Below are positions 6,937 to 14,347 of a DNA stretch of 26,567 nucleotides, piece after piece. Below the pieces are notes generated by a model, which had not been told where the DNA came from, made no database searches, and was given only the letters and a program-made list of their open reading frames with translations. Origin of the DNA: Deltaproteobacteria bacterium (lineage in GTDB: Bacteria; Desulfobacterota; Binatia; Bin18); NCBI GenBank assembly GCA_016200595.1, contig JACQEL010000073.1, positions 1 to 26,567 of the forward strand. The letters run 5' to 3'. How positions within the stretch are numbered: the stretch's first letter is position 1; each line of letters starts with the position of its first letter. The translations under genes and the position numbers were made by a program.

Positions 6937-9900
6937 ATGAAATTCTATGAGGTAGTAGAGCAAGTGTGTGCCCTGTTGCAGCGCCAAGGGCGGGTGTCCT
7001 ATCGGGCGTTGAAGCGAGAGTTCGCCCTCGACGACGACTATGTGGAAGATCTCAAGGCTGAACTCATCGACGCGCAACGCCTTGCCGTCGATGAAGACGG
7101 GAAAGTCCTGGTGTGGAGAGGACACAGCGGCACTGCCCAGACTCCGGACTCCGGACCTCGGACTCCGGACTTTCCTAGCCCCCAGCCCCCGGCCCCCGGA
7201 CACTGGACGCCTGCCCACCTGGCCGAGCGGATTCGCGCCGAGCAGGCGGCCATGGAAGCCCGCGGCGCCACCGAGGGGGAGCGCAAGACCATCACCGCCC
7301 TCTTTGCCGACATCAAAGGCTCGATGGCCCTCATGGAAGACCTCGACCCGGAAGAAGCCCGCGCCCTGGTCGATCCGGCGCTGACTCTGATGATGGAGGC
7401 AGTCCACCGCTACGAAGGCTATGTGGCGCAGTCCACCGGGGACGGCATCTTTGCCTTCTTTGGGGCGCCGATTGCCCATGAAGATCATCCCCAGCGCGCG
7501 CTCTATGCGGCGCTGCGCATGCAGGAGGAGATCAACAAGTATGCCGATAGTTTGCGGCTACGGGGCCAGGCGCCGGTCGAGATCCGCATCGGGGTCAACA
7601 CGGGCGAAGTGGTGCTGCGCTCGATTCGCAAAGACGATCTGCGCACGGAGTATACCCCGATCGGGCACTCCACCGGACTCGCGTCGCGGATGGAAGGCTT
7701 GGCCAAGGCCGGATCGATTGTGGTGAGTGAACAGACCCAGAAACTCACTGAGGGCTACTTCACGTTCAAGGCGCTGGGAGTCGCCCAGGTGAAAGGCGTC
7801 AGTGAACCGGTCAACATCTACGAAGTGCTAGGAGTGGGACCGCTACGCACCAGGTTGCAGGTGGCTGCTCGCCGGGGCCTGACCCGCTTCGTGGGCCGCC
7901 AGAGCGAGATGGAACAGCTTCGTCATGCGCTCGACCTTACTAGAGCCGGGCATGGGCAGATTGTCGGCGTGATCGGGGAGCCGGGCGTTGGCAAATCGCG
8001 TCTGTCCTACGAGTTCAAGGTGCTCTCCCACACCGGCTGTCTGTTGTTGGAAACCTTCTCGGTGTCCCATAGCAAGGCCTATCCCTATCTACCGCTGATT
8101 GATCTGCTCAGGAACTATTTTCACATCACGGTGCAGGACAATGAAAAGGCCCGGCAAGAGAAAATCACCGGCAAGCTCTTCACGCTGGACCGCAGCCTGG
8201 AGGACACCCTGCCCTACCTGTTTGCGCTGTTGGGGATCACTGAGGCTGCTACGTCTCTCTCACACCTGGACCCGCGGGTCCGCCGGCGGCGCACCCTGGA
8301 GGCCATCAAGCGTATCCTCATCCGCGAGAGTCTCAACCAGCCCGTCATTCTCATTTTTGAAGACTTGCACTGGCTGGACACAGAATCTGAGGCATTCTTG
8401 AATCTCTTGAGTGAGGGCGTGGCGAACGCCCGCGTGTTGTTGTTGGTCAATTTTCGCCCCGAATATCAGCACCACTGGGGTACGAAGACGTACTACACCC
8501 ATGTGCGACTTGATCCTCTGGGCCCAGAGGATGCTGGTACACTCCTGACCGCGCTGCTGGGGAGTGAGGCGGCCTGGGAGCCACTCAAACGGGAGATCCT
8601 CGACAAAACCGAGGGTAATCCGTTTTTCATCGAAGAGATTGTCCAGGCGTTACGCGAGCAACACCTCCTCGACGGAGGGATATCGAGCCAGGCGCCCCCG
8701 CCAACGCCCCTCCGTCTGCCGGCTACGGTGCGCACCGTTCTGGCCTCGCGTATCGATCGCCTCTCTCCAGAAGCGAAAGAGCTGCTGCAAACCCTGGCGG
8801 TCATGGGCAAAGAGTTTTCGTTCACGTTAGTGAATCGGGTCGTGCCTCACGCTGAAGATACGCTGCAACATCTGCTCTCGCAGTTACAGACGGCAGAATT
8901 CATCTACGAGCAACCCGCGTTTCCCGAAGTTGAGTACGTCTTTAAGCACGCGCTGACACAGGAAGTCGCCTACAACTCGCTACTCCTAGAGCGGCGCAAG
9001 GTGATGCACGAACAGATGGCACAGACGATTGAGAAAGTCTTTGGCAGCCACCTTGACGATCATTACAACGAGTTATCCTATCACTACAGCCGCAGCGGGA
9101 ATACGCAGAAAGCGATAGAATACTTGCAACTCGCTGGACACCAGGCCGTGCAACGGTCGGCAAATGCGGTCGCAATCAACCACCTCTCGACCGCGTTGGC
9201 GCTGCTCAGGACACTCCCGGACTCAGATGAGCGTACCCGACGAGAACTCGTCCTCCAGATTGCGTTGGGCGTTCCTTTACAAGCCGTAAAGGGATTTTCC
9301 GCCCCCGAGGTTGAACAGGTATACTTGCGAGCCCATACGCTGTCACAGCAACTCGGAGGAACACCAGACCTGTTCCCCGCGCTCCGGGGGCTCTGGCAGT
9401 TCTACTTGGCACGTGGAGCCATACAAGTTGCCCGTGAACTCGCGGAGCAGCTCATCACTATTGCACAGCGGTCACAAGATTCCGCTCTCCAACTGGAAGC
9501 CCATCATGCCTTAGGGGCGACGTTAGCCTTTCTCGGGGAAAACCGCCCAGCACGCGTGGCTCTCGAGCGCGGATTGTCATTGTATGATGCGCAGCAACAT
9601 CACGCGCTGGCCTTCCGTTTTGGCTATGACCCGGCAACCGGCTGTCTATTTCGGGTCGCTCTTTGCTTATGTCTGCTCGGGTACCCAGACCAGGCGCGAA
9701 AGAAGATCGAAGAAGCATTCGTACGAGCCAAGGAACTCGCCCACCCACCGACCCTGGCGCCGACGCTGCTCTTTGCTGCTATCTACTATCATTACTGTCA
9801 AGACCAGCACGCAGTCCAAGAGCAGACGCAAGCGCAGCTCCTCCTTTCGCAAGAACACGAACTGTCATATTTCCAGGCTACGGGTCTGATGTTTCAGGGT

Positions 9901-10455
9901 TGGGCTCTCGTGAAGCAAGGCAACGAAGCAGACGGGCTGGCGCAGATGCAGCAGGGATTAGCGCTCCACAAAGGGAATGGCGGGGTGGTGCTCTCCGTCT
10001 ATCTCGTTTTGCTGACGGAAGCGTATAGAGAAACAAACCGTCCAGACGAAGGGTTGCGTGTCATTGGAGAATTGCTCGCGCGCATAGAAGAGCAAGGAGA
10101 CCGCATCTATGAAGCCGAACTCTATCGTCTCAAAGGTGAACTTCTCTTAAATGCTGAACGCGGAACGCTGAATGATGAATTAAAAACCTCTTCAGTTCAT
10201 CGTTCATCATTCAGAATTCATCGTTCAGGAGAAGCCGAAGCGTGCTTTCTCAAGGCATTAGACGTTGCTCGGAGACAGGAGGCAAAGTGGTGGGAACTGC
10301 GCGCGACCACGAGCCTCGCTCGTTTGTGGCAACAGCAAGGGAAGAAAGACGAAGCCCGGCAGATGCTAGCAGACATCTACAATTGGTTTACCGAAGGGTT
10401 TGCTACGGTTGACTTGAAAGATGCTAAGACACTGTTGGAAACCTTGTCATCGTGA
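6937..10455 (+). CDS. Class III cyclase-STAND ATPase-TPR protein, paralogue C
   Basis: A 1172-residue protein of the same architecture as B. HTH-like segment 1-60; heptamer-encoded linker about 68-90; class III cyclase domain about 116-300 with metal Asp125 (FADIKGS) and Asp169 (GDGIFAFFG). The transition-state Asn of the NxxxR motif is replaced by Gly247 (HSTGLASRME; Arg251 kept), and the usual Lys before GDG is Gln165, so activity may be reduced or altered. Walker A GEPGVGKS is at 347-354, Walker B ILIFEDLHWLD at 470-480, GNPFFIEEIV near 559-568, and TPR helices follow to the C-terminus. A second heptamer array (10151-10227) lies in frame before the terminal EAEACFLKALDVARR helix. The ATG has only a weak purine stretch upstream. 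It converges with a VapC gene 20 bp downstream. Cytoplasmic cyclic-nucleotide or ATP-driven signalling is inferred. Confidence 0.9.
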   Translation: MKFYEVVEQVCALLQRQGRVSYRALKREFALDDDYVEDLKAELIDAQRLAVDEDGKVLVWRGHSGTAQTPDSGPRTPDFPSPQPPAPGHWTPAHLAERIRAEQAAMEARGATEGERKTITALFADIKGSMALMEDLDPEEARALVDPALTLMMEAVHRYEGYVAQSTGDGIFAFFGAPIAHEDHPQRALYAALRMQEEINKYADSLRLRGQAPVEIRIGVNTGEVVLRSIRKDDLRTEYTPIGHSTGLASRMEGLAKAGSIVVSEQTQKLTEGYFTFKALGVAQVKGVSEPVNIYEVLGVGPLRTRLQVAARRGLTRFVGRQSEMEQLRHALDLTRAGHGQIVGVIGEPGVGKSRLSYEFKVLSHTGCLLLETFSVSHSKAYPYLPLIDLLRNYFHITVQDNEKARQEKITGKLFTLDRSLEDTLPYLFALLGITEAATSLSHLDPRVRRRRTLEAIKRILIRESLNQPVILIFEDLHWLDTESEAFLNLLSEGVANARVLLLVNFRPEYQHHWGTKTYYTHVRLDPLGPEDAGTLLTALLGSEAAWEPLKREILDKTEGNPFFIEEIVQALREQHLLDGGISSQAPPPTPLRLPATVRTVLASRIDRLSPEAKELLQTLAVMGKEFSFTLVNRVVPHAEDTLQHLLSQLQTAEFIYEQPAFPEVEYVFKHALTQEVAYNSLLLERRKVMHEQMAQTIEKVFGSHLDDHYNELSYHYSRSGNTQKAIEYLQLAGHQAVQRSANAVAINHLSTALALLRTLPDSDERTRRELVLQIALGVPLQAVKGFSAPEVEQVYLRAHTLSQQLGGTPDLFPALRGLWQFYLARGAIQVARELAEQLITIAQRSQDSALQLEAHHALGATLAFLGENRPARVALERGLSLYDAQQHHALAFRFGYDPATGCLFRVALCLCLLGYPDQARKKIEEAFVRAKELAHPPTLAPTLLFAAIYYHYCQDQHAVQEQTQAQLLLSQEHELSYFQATGLMFQGWALVKQGNEADGLAQMQQGLALHKGNGGVVLSVYLVLLTEAYRETNRPDEGLRVIGELLARIEEQGDRIYEAELYRLKGELLLNAERGTLNDELKTSSVHRSSFRIHRSGEAEACFLKALDVARRQEAKWWELRATTSLARLWQQQGKKDEARQMLADIYNWFTEGFATVDLKDAKTLLETLSS
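7138..7207 (+). repeat. Heptamer array in the N-terminal linker of paralogue C
   Basis: Ten 7-nt units in phase, beginning CAGACTC, CGGACTC, CGGACCT, CGGACTC, CGGACTT and passing into C-rich units (CCCCAGC, CCCCGGC). It encodes a Pro/Thr/Ser/Asp linker before the cyclase domain. The sequence differs from the linker in paralogue B although the position is the same. Confidence 0.75.
10151..10227 (+). repeat. Palindromic heptamer array in the TPR linker of paralogue C
   Basis: Eleven 7-nt units in one register. The left part is TGA-rich (ATGCTGA, ACGCTGA, ATGATGA) and the right part is its complement type (CAGTTCA, TCGTTCA, TCATTCA), giving a large imperfect hairpin. It is translated in frame as a Ser/Arg/His-rich linker at the position where paralogues A and B carry CCAGCAC-type heptamers. 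Confidence 0.75.
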
Positions 10456-10474
10456 TTGAATTTCTCCGCTCACC

Positions 10475-10933
10475 TCACCTCACCTCAAAGCGAAAGCGCT
10501 TGTAACGCTGCACGAGCGTAAAGTCCTCTTCATTGGCAGTGTACACCATCGCTCCCAGCCGTACTGCGCACAGCGCAATCAGAATATCGTTGATAAGATG
10601 CGGGAGTTTGTCTTTCAGATCGGACCGCTCTTTAAGTATGCGTGCCAGCAGATCCCCGGCCTCTTCCCAATCCGCAAATGTTGGGGCGATCAGACGCCCG
10701 GTTCGCCGGAACGGGCGTAGAAATGCCTCTACCCGATCGTGTGCTGCAGGAGTGTGGCAGCCAGCTTTAAGTTCTTGGGCGACGACTGCACAAAAATAGG
10801 TCGTGGGCAGGGAACGGGTAACGTGCGGCAAAATGCTCTCGTAATAAGCCCGGCTGCGGATAGCACTAATATAGACGCTGGTGTCGTAGATCGACTGATT
10901 AGGAACTCGGCCGGCGATAGTGGCCGAAGACAT
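10475..10933 (-). CDS. vapC: VapC-type PIN-domain toxin
   Basis: A 152-residue PIN domain. The likely metal-binding acids are Asp17 (IYDTSVYI), Glu54 (AQELKAG), Asp116 (NDILIAL) and Asp137 (NEEDF). PIN toxins are RNases that cleave tRNA, rRNA or mRNA; which one cannot be told. It overlaps the end of the upstream antitoxin gene by about 35 bp, with AGAGG six bases before the ATG, so translation is probably coupled. The stop codon lies in a short CTCAC pentamer run (10469-10487) shared with the junction to paralogue C. Confidence 0.85.
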   Translation of the reverse strand: MSSATIAGRVPNQSIYDTSVYISAIRSRAYYESILPHVTRSLPTTYFCAVVAQELKAGCHTPAAHDRVEAFLRPFRRTGRLIAPTFADWEEAGDLLARILKERSDLKDKLPHLINDILIALCAVRLGAMVYTANEEDFTLVQRYKRFRFEVR

Positions 10934-11129
10934 CCTCCACCTCTCCCTTCTCGCATAGCTCCCGGAACGCCTTGAGGGCGTCTTCCTGAAACACCACTAA
11001 TTCCAGCGCCCGCTCTACGGCCTCGGTCTCAGTCCGGGCTCCCAAAGCCTTCTGTGCTCGCTTTAAGGTGTCAACCCGTAAATAGAAGTTCTTTCGTTGC
11101 ACAGGAGCTGAACGCAGGGTAGGTGCCAT
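10899..11129 (-). CDS. vapB: VapB-type ribbon-helix-helix antitoxin
   Basis: The frame is open much further upstream, but the real start is at 11129: GAGGAAG sits six bases before this ATG and the 76-residue product then has the expected size. The strand KNFYLRVD is followed by TLKRAQKALGARTETEAVERALELVV, the strand-helix-helix pattern of DUF2191/VapB-like antitoxins. The C-terminus (EKGEVEDVFGHYRRP) would wrap the toxin. It precedes and overlaps the PIN toxin gene, and autoregulation from its own upstream region is expected for the family. The upstream extension contains no conserved sequence and is not coding. Confidence 0.8.
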   Translation of the reverse strand: MAPTLRSAPVQRKNFYLRVDTLKRAQKALGARTETEAVERALELVVFQEDALKAFRELCEKGEVEDVFGHYRRPSS

Positions 11130-11311
11130 CGAGTTCTTCCTCATAGATGGGTAAATATAAAGGGCAAGGTACGTATTGCCAAGTGGTGGGATAGAGCGCT
11201 GGCCACCTGATAAGCCTACCAGCCCACGTAGAGCACTGACGAAAAAGCCCAGGCAGAGCATATGGGGCGTTCTGCTTGCATTCGGTCGCATTCCAGGCTT
11301 AAAAGCAGAGT

Positions 11312-11518
11312 GGAGACTTTGACACCAAAGATTTGCCAGAAGCAAAAGCGCTGCTAAATCGAACGGCAAGAGATTCATACACTCACGTATCCGAGCCTGA
11401 ATGCCGTAGCCTGCGCTATGCGCACGACAATAGCGGCGTACAGAGAAGACGTGCACACAGCGCACGCTACCCCGAGTGTACTAACCTCATGCGTCTTGGT
11501 TTAGAGGAGCTTTCCTAA
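11312..11518 (+). pseudogene. Relic of the C-terminus of a cyclase/TPR paralogue
   Basis: The translation GDFDTKDLPEAKALL at 11312-11356 matches the extreme C-terminus of paralogues A and B (GFDTKDLQEAKALLEEL). The same frame stays open without further similarity until LEELS and a stop at 11516-11518, echoing the terminal LEEL of A, as if about 140 bp had been inserted into the tail. No start codon or domain is present. Apart from this relic I see nothing in the 11130-11551 gap except the ribosome binding site of the SDR gene. Confidence 0.5.
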
Positions 11519-11551
11519 TCCTAGCAGTGTCGAGTTGAAAAGGAGGCTAAT

Positions 11552-12373
11552 ATGACCCAACTCAACGGACAAGTGGCGCTCGTCACCGGCGGCGCACGCG
11601 GCATTGGACGGGGCATCGCTCTCGCCCTGGCGCAGGCCGGAGCCGATGTGGCCATTGCCGATCTCGAACACATCTCCAGTGCCGCCCAGCAGTATAGTAA
11701 CGCAGCCATCGGCGGCTTTACTGCGGCCCAGCAAACCGCAGCCGAAATTACGGCTTGTGGTCGCCGGTCGCTAGCGATTCAAGCGGATGTCCGCAAGAAG
11801 GAGGACGCTGCCCGGATGGTAGAAGAGACGGTCAACCGCTTGGGCGGGCTCCATATTCTCGTCTGCAACGCCGGTGTCGTCAGTGTTTCCTCCGTCGAGG
11901 CTATGACTGAGGACGCCTGGGATTTGACCTTTGCCGTCAATGTCAAAGGCGTTTTTCTCTCGTGCCAGGCCGCCATTCCAGCCATGAAAACTCGTAGCAG
12001 TGGCTGCATTATCAATATTGCCTCAATCGCTGGGAAAAACGGGGCCGCGGGGCTCGCGCATTACTGTGCCTCGAAGTTCGCGGTCGTGGGTTTCTCCAAT
12101 TCCCTCGCCAAAGAGTTGGCCCCGGCCAACATTCGCGTGAATGCCATCTGTCCGGGCATCTTACGCACGCAGATGTGGGAGTATTTGGCCGAGACCTTAA
12201 AACGGCCCAATGAAGCCAAAGAGGACGCCTGGCAGCGTTATGTCAAAGGACTCATCCCGCTGGGCCGCCCGCAGACACCTGATGATATTGGGCAACTGGC
12301 GGTGTATCTGGCCGCGGCTGAGAATGTCACCGGGCAGGCGATCAACGTGGACGGTGGGGTTGAATTGCACTAG
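11552..12373 (+). CDS. Short-chain dehydrogenase/reductase (SDR), classical type
   Basis: A 273-residue Rossmann-fold oxidoreductase: nucleotide motif TGGARGIG at 12-19, NAG near 106-108, catalytic Ser158, Tyr171 and Lys175 (YCASK), and the C-terminal NVDGG motif of FabG-like enzymes. An acidic residue after the second strand (ADLE) suggests NAD(H) preference. The start is secured by AAGGAGG seven bases before the ATG. There is a slightly long insert after the second strand (HISSAAQQYSNAAIGGF). It stands alone on its strand between toxin-antitoxin genes, flanked by relics of the cyclase/TPR family, so its substrate cannot be inferred from context. Confidence 0.9.
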   Translation: MTQLNGQVALVTGGARGIGRGIALALAQAGADVAIADLEHISSAAQQYSNAAIGGFTAAQQTAAEITACGRRSLAIQADVRKKEDAARMVEETVNRLGGLHILVCNAGVVSVSSVEAMTEDAWDLTFAVNVKGVFLSCQAAIPAMKTRSSGCIINIASIAGKNGAAGLAHYCASKFAVVGFSNSLAKELAPANIRVNAICPGILRTQMWEYLAETLKRPNEAKEDAWQRYVKGLIPLGRPQTPDDIGQLAVYLAAAENVTGQAINVDGGVELH

Positions 12374-12389
12374 GGAAATTCCACACATA

Positions 12390-12421
12390 CAGTGTCCACC
12401 CTATGGAACAGAAAGTCCACC
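12390..12421. mobile_element. Possible insertion-sequence end remnant
   Basis: GTCCACC occurs twice 21 bp apart (12394-12400 and 12415-12421), bracketing CTATGGAACAGAAA. Repeated GTGGAC-type motifs with TGTTCCA between them resemble IS21-like element termini as I remember them; no transposase remains. The TPR relic ends exactly at its inner edge, consistent with truncation by insertion. Confidence 0.3.
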
Positions 12422-12776
12422 GATAGCATGCCGCCAAACCGGCATAGCAGCTGCAACTCACTCCCGGGTCTTGACCGTAGACGAAAGCAAGGGCGTGGTG
12501 CCGGGAGGGGTCGTACAAGGCGTAGCCCTCCTCAAGATGAGATCGAGCTTCTGTGAGCCAGCCGAGGAACAGGCTGCAGCCAACTGCCCAGTGTCCTTCG
12601 ATGAGGAGGGCAGAGTCTGGTTGGCGCTGAGCCAAACTGAGGAGTTGCTCAGCCAAAGCGTGTGCTGTGGTGAGTTCAGCACGCATGATGTGGAAGGTCC
12701 AGAGACTGAAGAGTATGGGAAAAAGTTGATGAGCATCACCAATCTGCTCGCAGAGATCTCGCGCTCTCGTCAAGGA
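12417..12776 (-). pseudogene. Truncated TPR fragment of a further cyclase/TPR paralogue
   Basis: About 120 residues without internal stops: ARDLCEQIGDAHQLFPILFS, then RAELTTAHALAEQLLSLAQR, YALYDPSRHHALAFVYGQDP and GVSCSCYAGLAA. These align clearly with the middle TPR region of paralogues B and C (ELCRQ...LFPALWGLW, RAELRMARRLGEQLL, FYDAQQHHSLAFLYAQNPGV). Both flanks are lost: the downstream side stops at the possible IS end, the upstream side at a CAAGGAATAG repeat. There is no plausible start, so it is a relic. With the two flanking repeats it accounts for the 12374-12922 gap; nothing else was seen there apart from pyrimidine-rich sequence around 12820-12915. Confidence 0.75.
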
Positions 12777-12807
12777 ATAGGGCAAGGAATAGCAGGGCAA
12801 GGAATAG
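12771..12807. repeat. CAAGGAATAG short repeats
   Basis: Three copies of CAAGGAATAG at 12771, 12783 and 12798, separated by GG or a slightly longer spacer and followed by GGTCAGGTC. They mark the truncated upstream edge of the TPR relic. Confidence 0.7.
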
Positions 12808-12922
12808 GGTCAGGTCTTTCTCTTTGCCTCAGTGTCCTCTTGCCTCAGTCTTCACCATTCCTCGCCGTGTGTTACTATAAGATCTGACTCTCTCTCCCTC
12901 TGAGCCTCTCTCCTTCTATTGG

Positions 12923-13309
12923 TCACCAGCTGACCATTTGTTCGTCTCTCTCGTGCCTCTGCCAGTAGCTTATGCCGCTGTGGCGGACACGTGCAACTTT
13001 TCCCATGCGTTGGGAACGAGTGCGAAAAAGCTGACATCGCAGGAATTGGCGGACGGAGTCGGCTGTCTCGTCTGCTTCAACATCAAGGTACACGAGACAA
13101 TATCCCGGATGGCGCAAGATTGAAGAATAGAAACCCTGGTCCCGGGTGAAGAACGTGGGCTGCCGAATGGCGTGGAGGAGAGGAATAATCTCTTCACGAT
13201 CTTTCATTCCGCGGTGGCCGACCTCTCCCCCGATGTACCGGAAATGAATGCGCCATTCTCGAAGACGCTCTCGTTCAGGAGCAATGATGTTTTCATCCAA
13301 GACGTTCAT
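12923..13309 (-). CDS. DUF5615 PIN-like toxin (VapC45 type)
   Basis: A 128-residue protein starting MNVLDENI, the usual N-terminal strand of DUF5615 PIN-like nucleases, with FTRDQGFYSS and YCLVYLDVEADETADSVRQFL matching the LVTRDxDF and C-terminal parts of the family. Its ATG overlaps the TGA of the upstream DUF433 gene by 4 bp (ATGA at 13306-13309), the standard coupled arrangement. The family is thought to act as ribonucleases, like VapC45 of Mycobacterium tuberculosis. The basic C-terminal extension after about residue 93 (SQRMGKVARVRHSG) is longer than usual, and the stop codon lies in a small TGGTCA/TGACCA hairpin. Confidence 0.75.
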   Translation of the reverse strand: MNVLDENIIAPERERLREWRIHFRYIGGEVGHRGMKDREEIIPLLHAIRQPTFFTRDQGFYSSILRHPGYCLVYLDVEADETADSVRQFLRCQLFRTRSQRMGKVARVRHSGISYWQRHERDEQMVSW

Positions 13310-13560
13310 GCCGCCCGCTGTCGCTTTTCCGTACGTTCAACGAGCGACTCTCGAGCCAGCCCAATTGCTTCAGCAATCGCTTCTGGATCAAGGTGTTCAT
13401 CATAAGCTGCCGTGATGCGATTCCAGCTCCATCCTTTGGTCAATAGATACAGCACGTCCGAAACTAAAATGCGCGTGCCCTTAAACGTCAACTGGCCACT
13501 ACAGATTTCCGGGTCAGCCACGATATATTGCCCGAGTTCTTTGCGTTTGCGCGTTTTCAT
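13306..13560 (-). CDS. DUF433 antitoxin (VapB45 type)
   Basis: Start at 13560 (MKTRKRKELGQYIVADPEI) is preferred because GGAG lies six bases upstream; a start 39 nt earlier has no ribosome binding site. The 84-residue product shows the DUF433 signature: YIVADPEICSGQLTFKGTRI followed by LVSDVLYLLTKGWSWNRITAAY and LDPEAIAEAIGLA, a winged-helix-like DNA-binding fold. It is the first gene of the pair, is translationally coupled to the DUF5615 toxin and should neutralise it and repress the operon. Confidence 0.85.
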   Translation of the reverse strand: MKTRKRKELGQYIVADPEICSGQLTFKGTRILVSDVLYLLTKGWSWNRITAAYDEHLDPEAIAEAIGLARESLVERTEKRQRAA

Positions 13561-13697
13561 GGGTTGCTCCAGCTTCGGCTCTCCGCCCAAATTTGACATA
13601 CAACAGCCACCGGAACAATCACTACCAAGGCCGATCAGGGAATGCAGCCCTCGGCTACCGTCACGGCATCGCGATGCGATGAGGCGGAGGTCGTGGG

Positions 13698-13731
13698 GCG
13701 GCGTGTGAAGGTGGCCCGGCCTTTCAAGGCA
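13698..13731 (-). repeat. Degraded copy of the GGCCTTGAAAGGCC repeat
   Basis: Read on the minus strand, this 34-bp stretch matches the right half of the element at 18844-19080 at 29 of 34 positions (CCTTGAAAGGCCGG, then ACCTTCA and CGCCGC). It lies in the 13561-14034 gap, which otherwise holds hairpins and no convincing gene. Confidence 0.55.
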
Positions 13732-13854
13732 AGGCCGAGAGCAAACTTCCTCTTAACTCGCCTATTTCCGGGTTTTCTCGAGCAATGCGAGTTCGTAATC
13801 GCTCCGTTCCACAAGCCAGCCTTTTGCCAAGTCTTCAGTGCCGTAGTGGCGTAG

Positions 13855-13881
13855 GCTGGGTTGAGCTAAGCGAAACCCAGC
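13855..13881. repeat. Palindromic repeat GCTGGGTT...AACCCAGC
   Basis: Perfect 8-bp arms around GAGCTAAGCGA, flanked by GTAG and ATC. It resembles the widespread GTAGGCTGGGTTGAG type of intergenic repeat. It could act as a transcription terminator for the downstream end of higA, but has no T-run. Confidence 0.65.
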
Positions 13882-14034
13882 ATCTTTCTAGGTCCTATGG
13901 GCGGCTGGTTCGCCCGTGCGAAGCTGCAAACTAGGCTTCAGGCCGGAGGCTTAAGACGGTAGGGAAGAAAAAAGTAAAAAGAGGCTTCAAGCTCTTGTCT
14001 ATGTAGCAAATGAGTGCAGAGGGGCTCGACACGG

Positions 14035-14334
14035 TTACGCCGCCCGTGGCCTCACAGCCCGCTCGATCTGCTTCCCAACCACCTGGCGAGCCCGGCGTAA
14101 CTCATACGCACTCTGCAAGTTCAACCACAACTCCGGCGTCGTCCCGAAGTAGCGTGCCAGCCGTAACGCCGTGTCGGCTGTGACGGCGCGCTGCTCGTTC
14201 AGGATGCCAGTGATCCGATTGACCGGCACGCCCAGTGCCTTGGCTAATTGCCGCGCCGACACCCCTAAGACCTCCACCTCTTCGCGCAGTTGTTCCCCCG
14301 GATGAATGGGGCGCATGGTATTCCTGATCGTCAT
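14035..14334 (-). CDS. higA: HigA-family antitoxin (XRE helix-turn-helix)
   Basis: The start at 14334 (MTIRNTMRPIHPGE) gives 99 residues. The ORF is open further upstream but would then overlap the toxin gene; GGGAG lies nine bases before this ATG. HPGEQLREE is the diagnostic N-terminal motif of HigA/VapI antitoxins, followed by a Cro/C1-type HTH (SARQLAKALGVPVNRITGIL) and the usual TPELWLNLQSAYEL C-terminal helix. It neutralises the RelE-fold toxin encoded 13 nt upstream and represses the shared promoter, for which an inverted repeat at 14651-14669 is the best candidate operator. Confidence 0.92.
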   Translation of the reverse strand: MTIRNTMRPIHPGEQLREEVEVLGVSARQLAKALGVPVNRITGILNEQRAVTADTALRLARYFGTTPELWLNLQSAYELRRARQVVGKQIERAVRPRAA

Positions 14335-14347
14335 CGGTGTTGCTCCC

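Noticed and set aside
5690..10227. CRISPR-like arrays
   Set aside because: The tandem units are 7-8 nt without spacers and lie inside coding regions; no cas genes are present.
11130..11465. 112-residue N-terminal extension of the VapB-like antitoxin
   Set aside because: No family similarity, and a clear ribosome binding site lies at the internal ATG at 11129.
12210..12887. 225-codon plus-strand open frame
   Set aside because: It is antisense to the TPR relic and overlaps the SDR gene in another frame; no recognisable product.
13642..13854. 70-codon plus-strand open frame
   Set aside because: It overlaps a degraded repeat and has no ribosome binding site or recognisable family.
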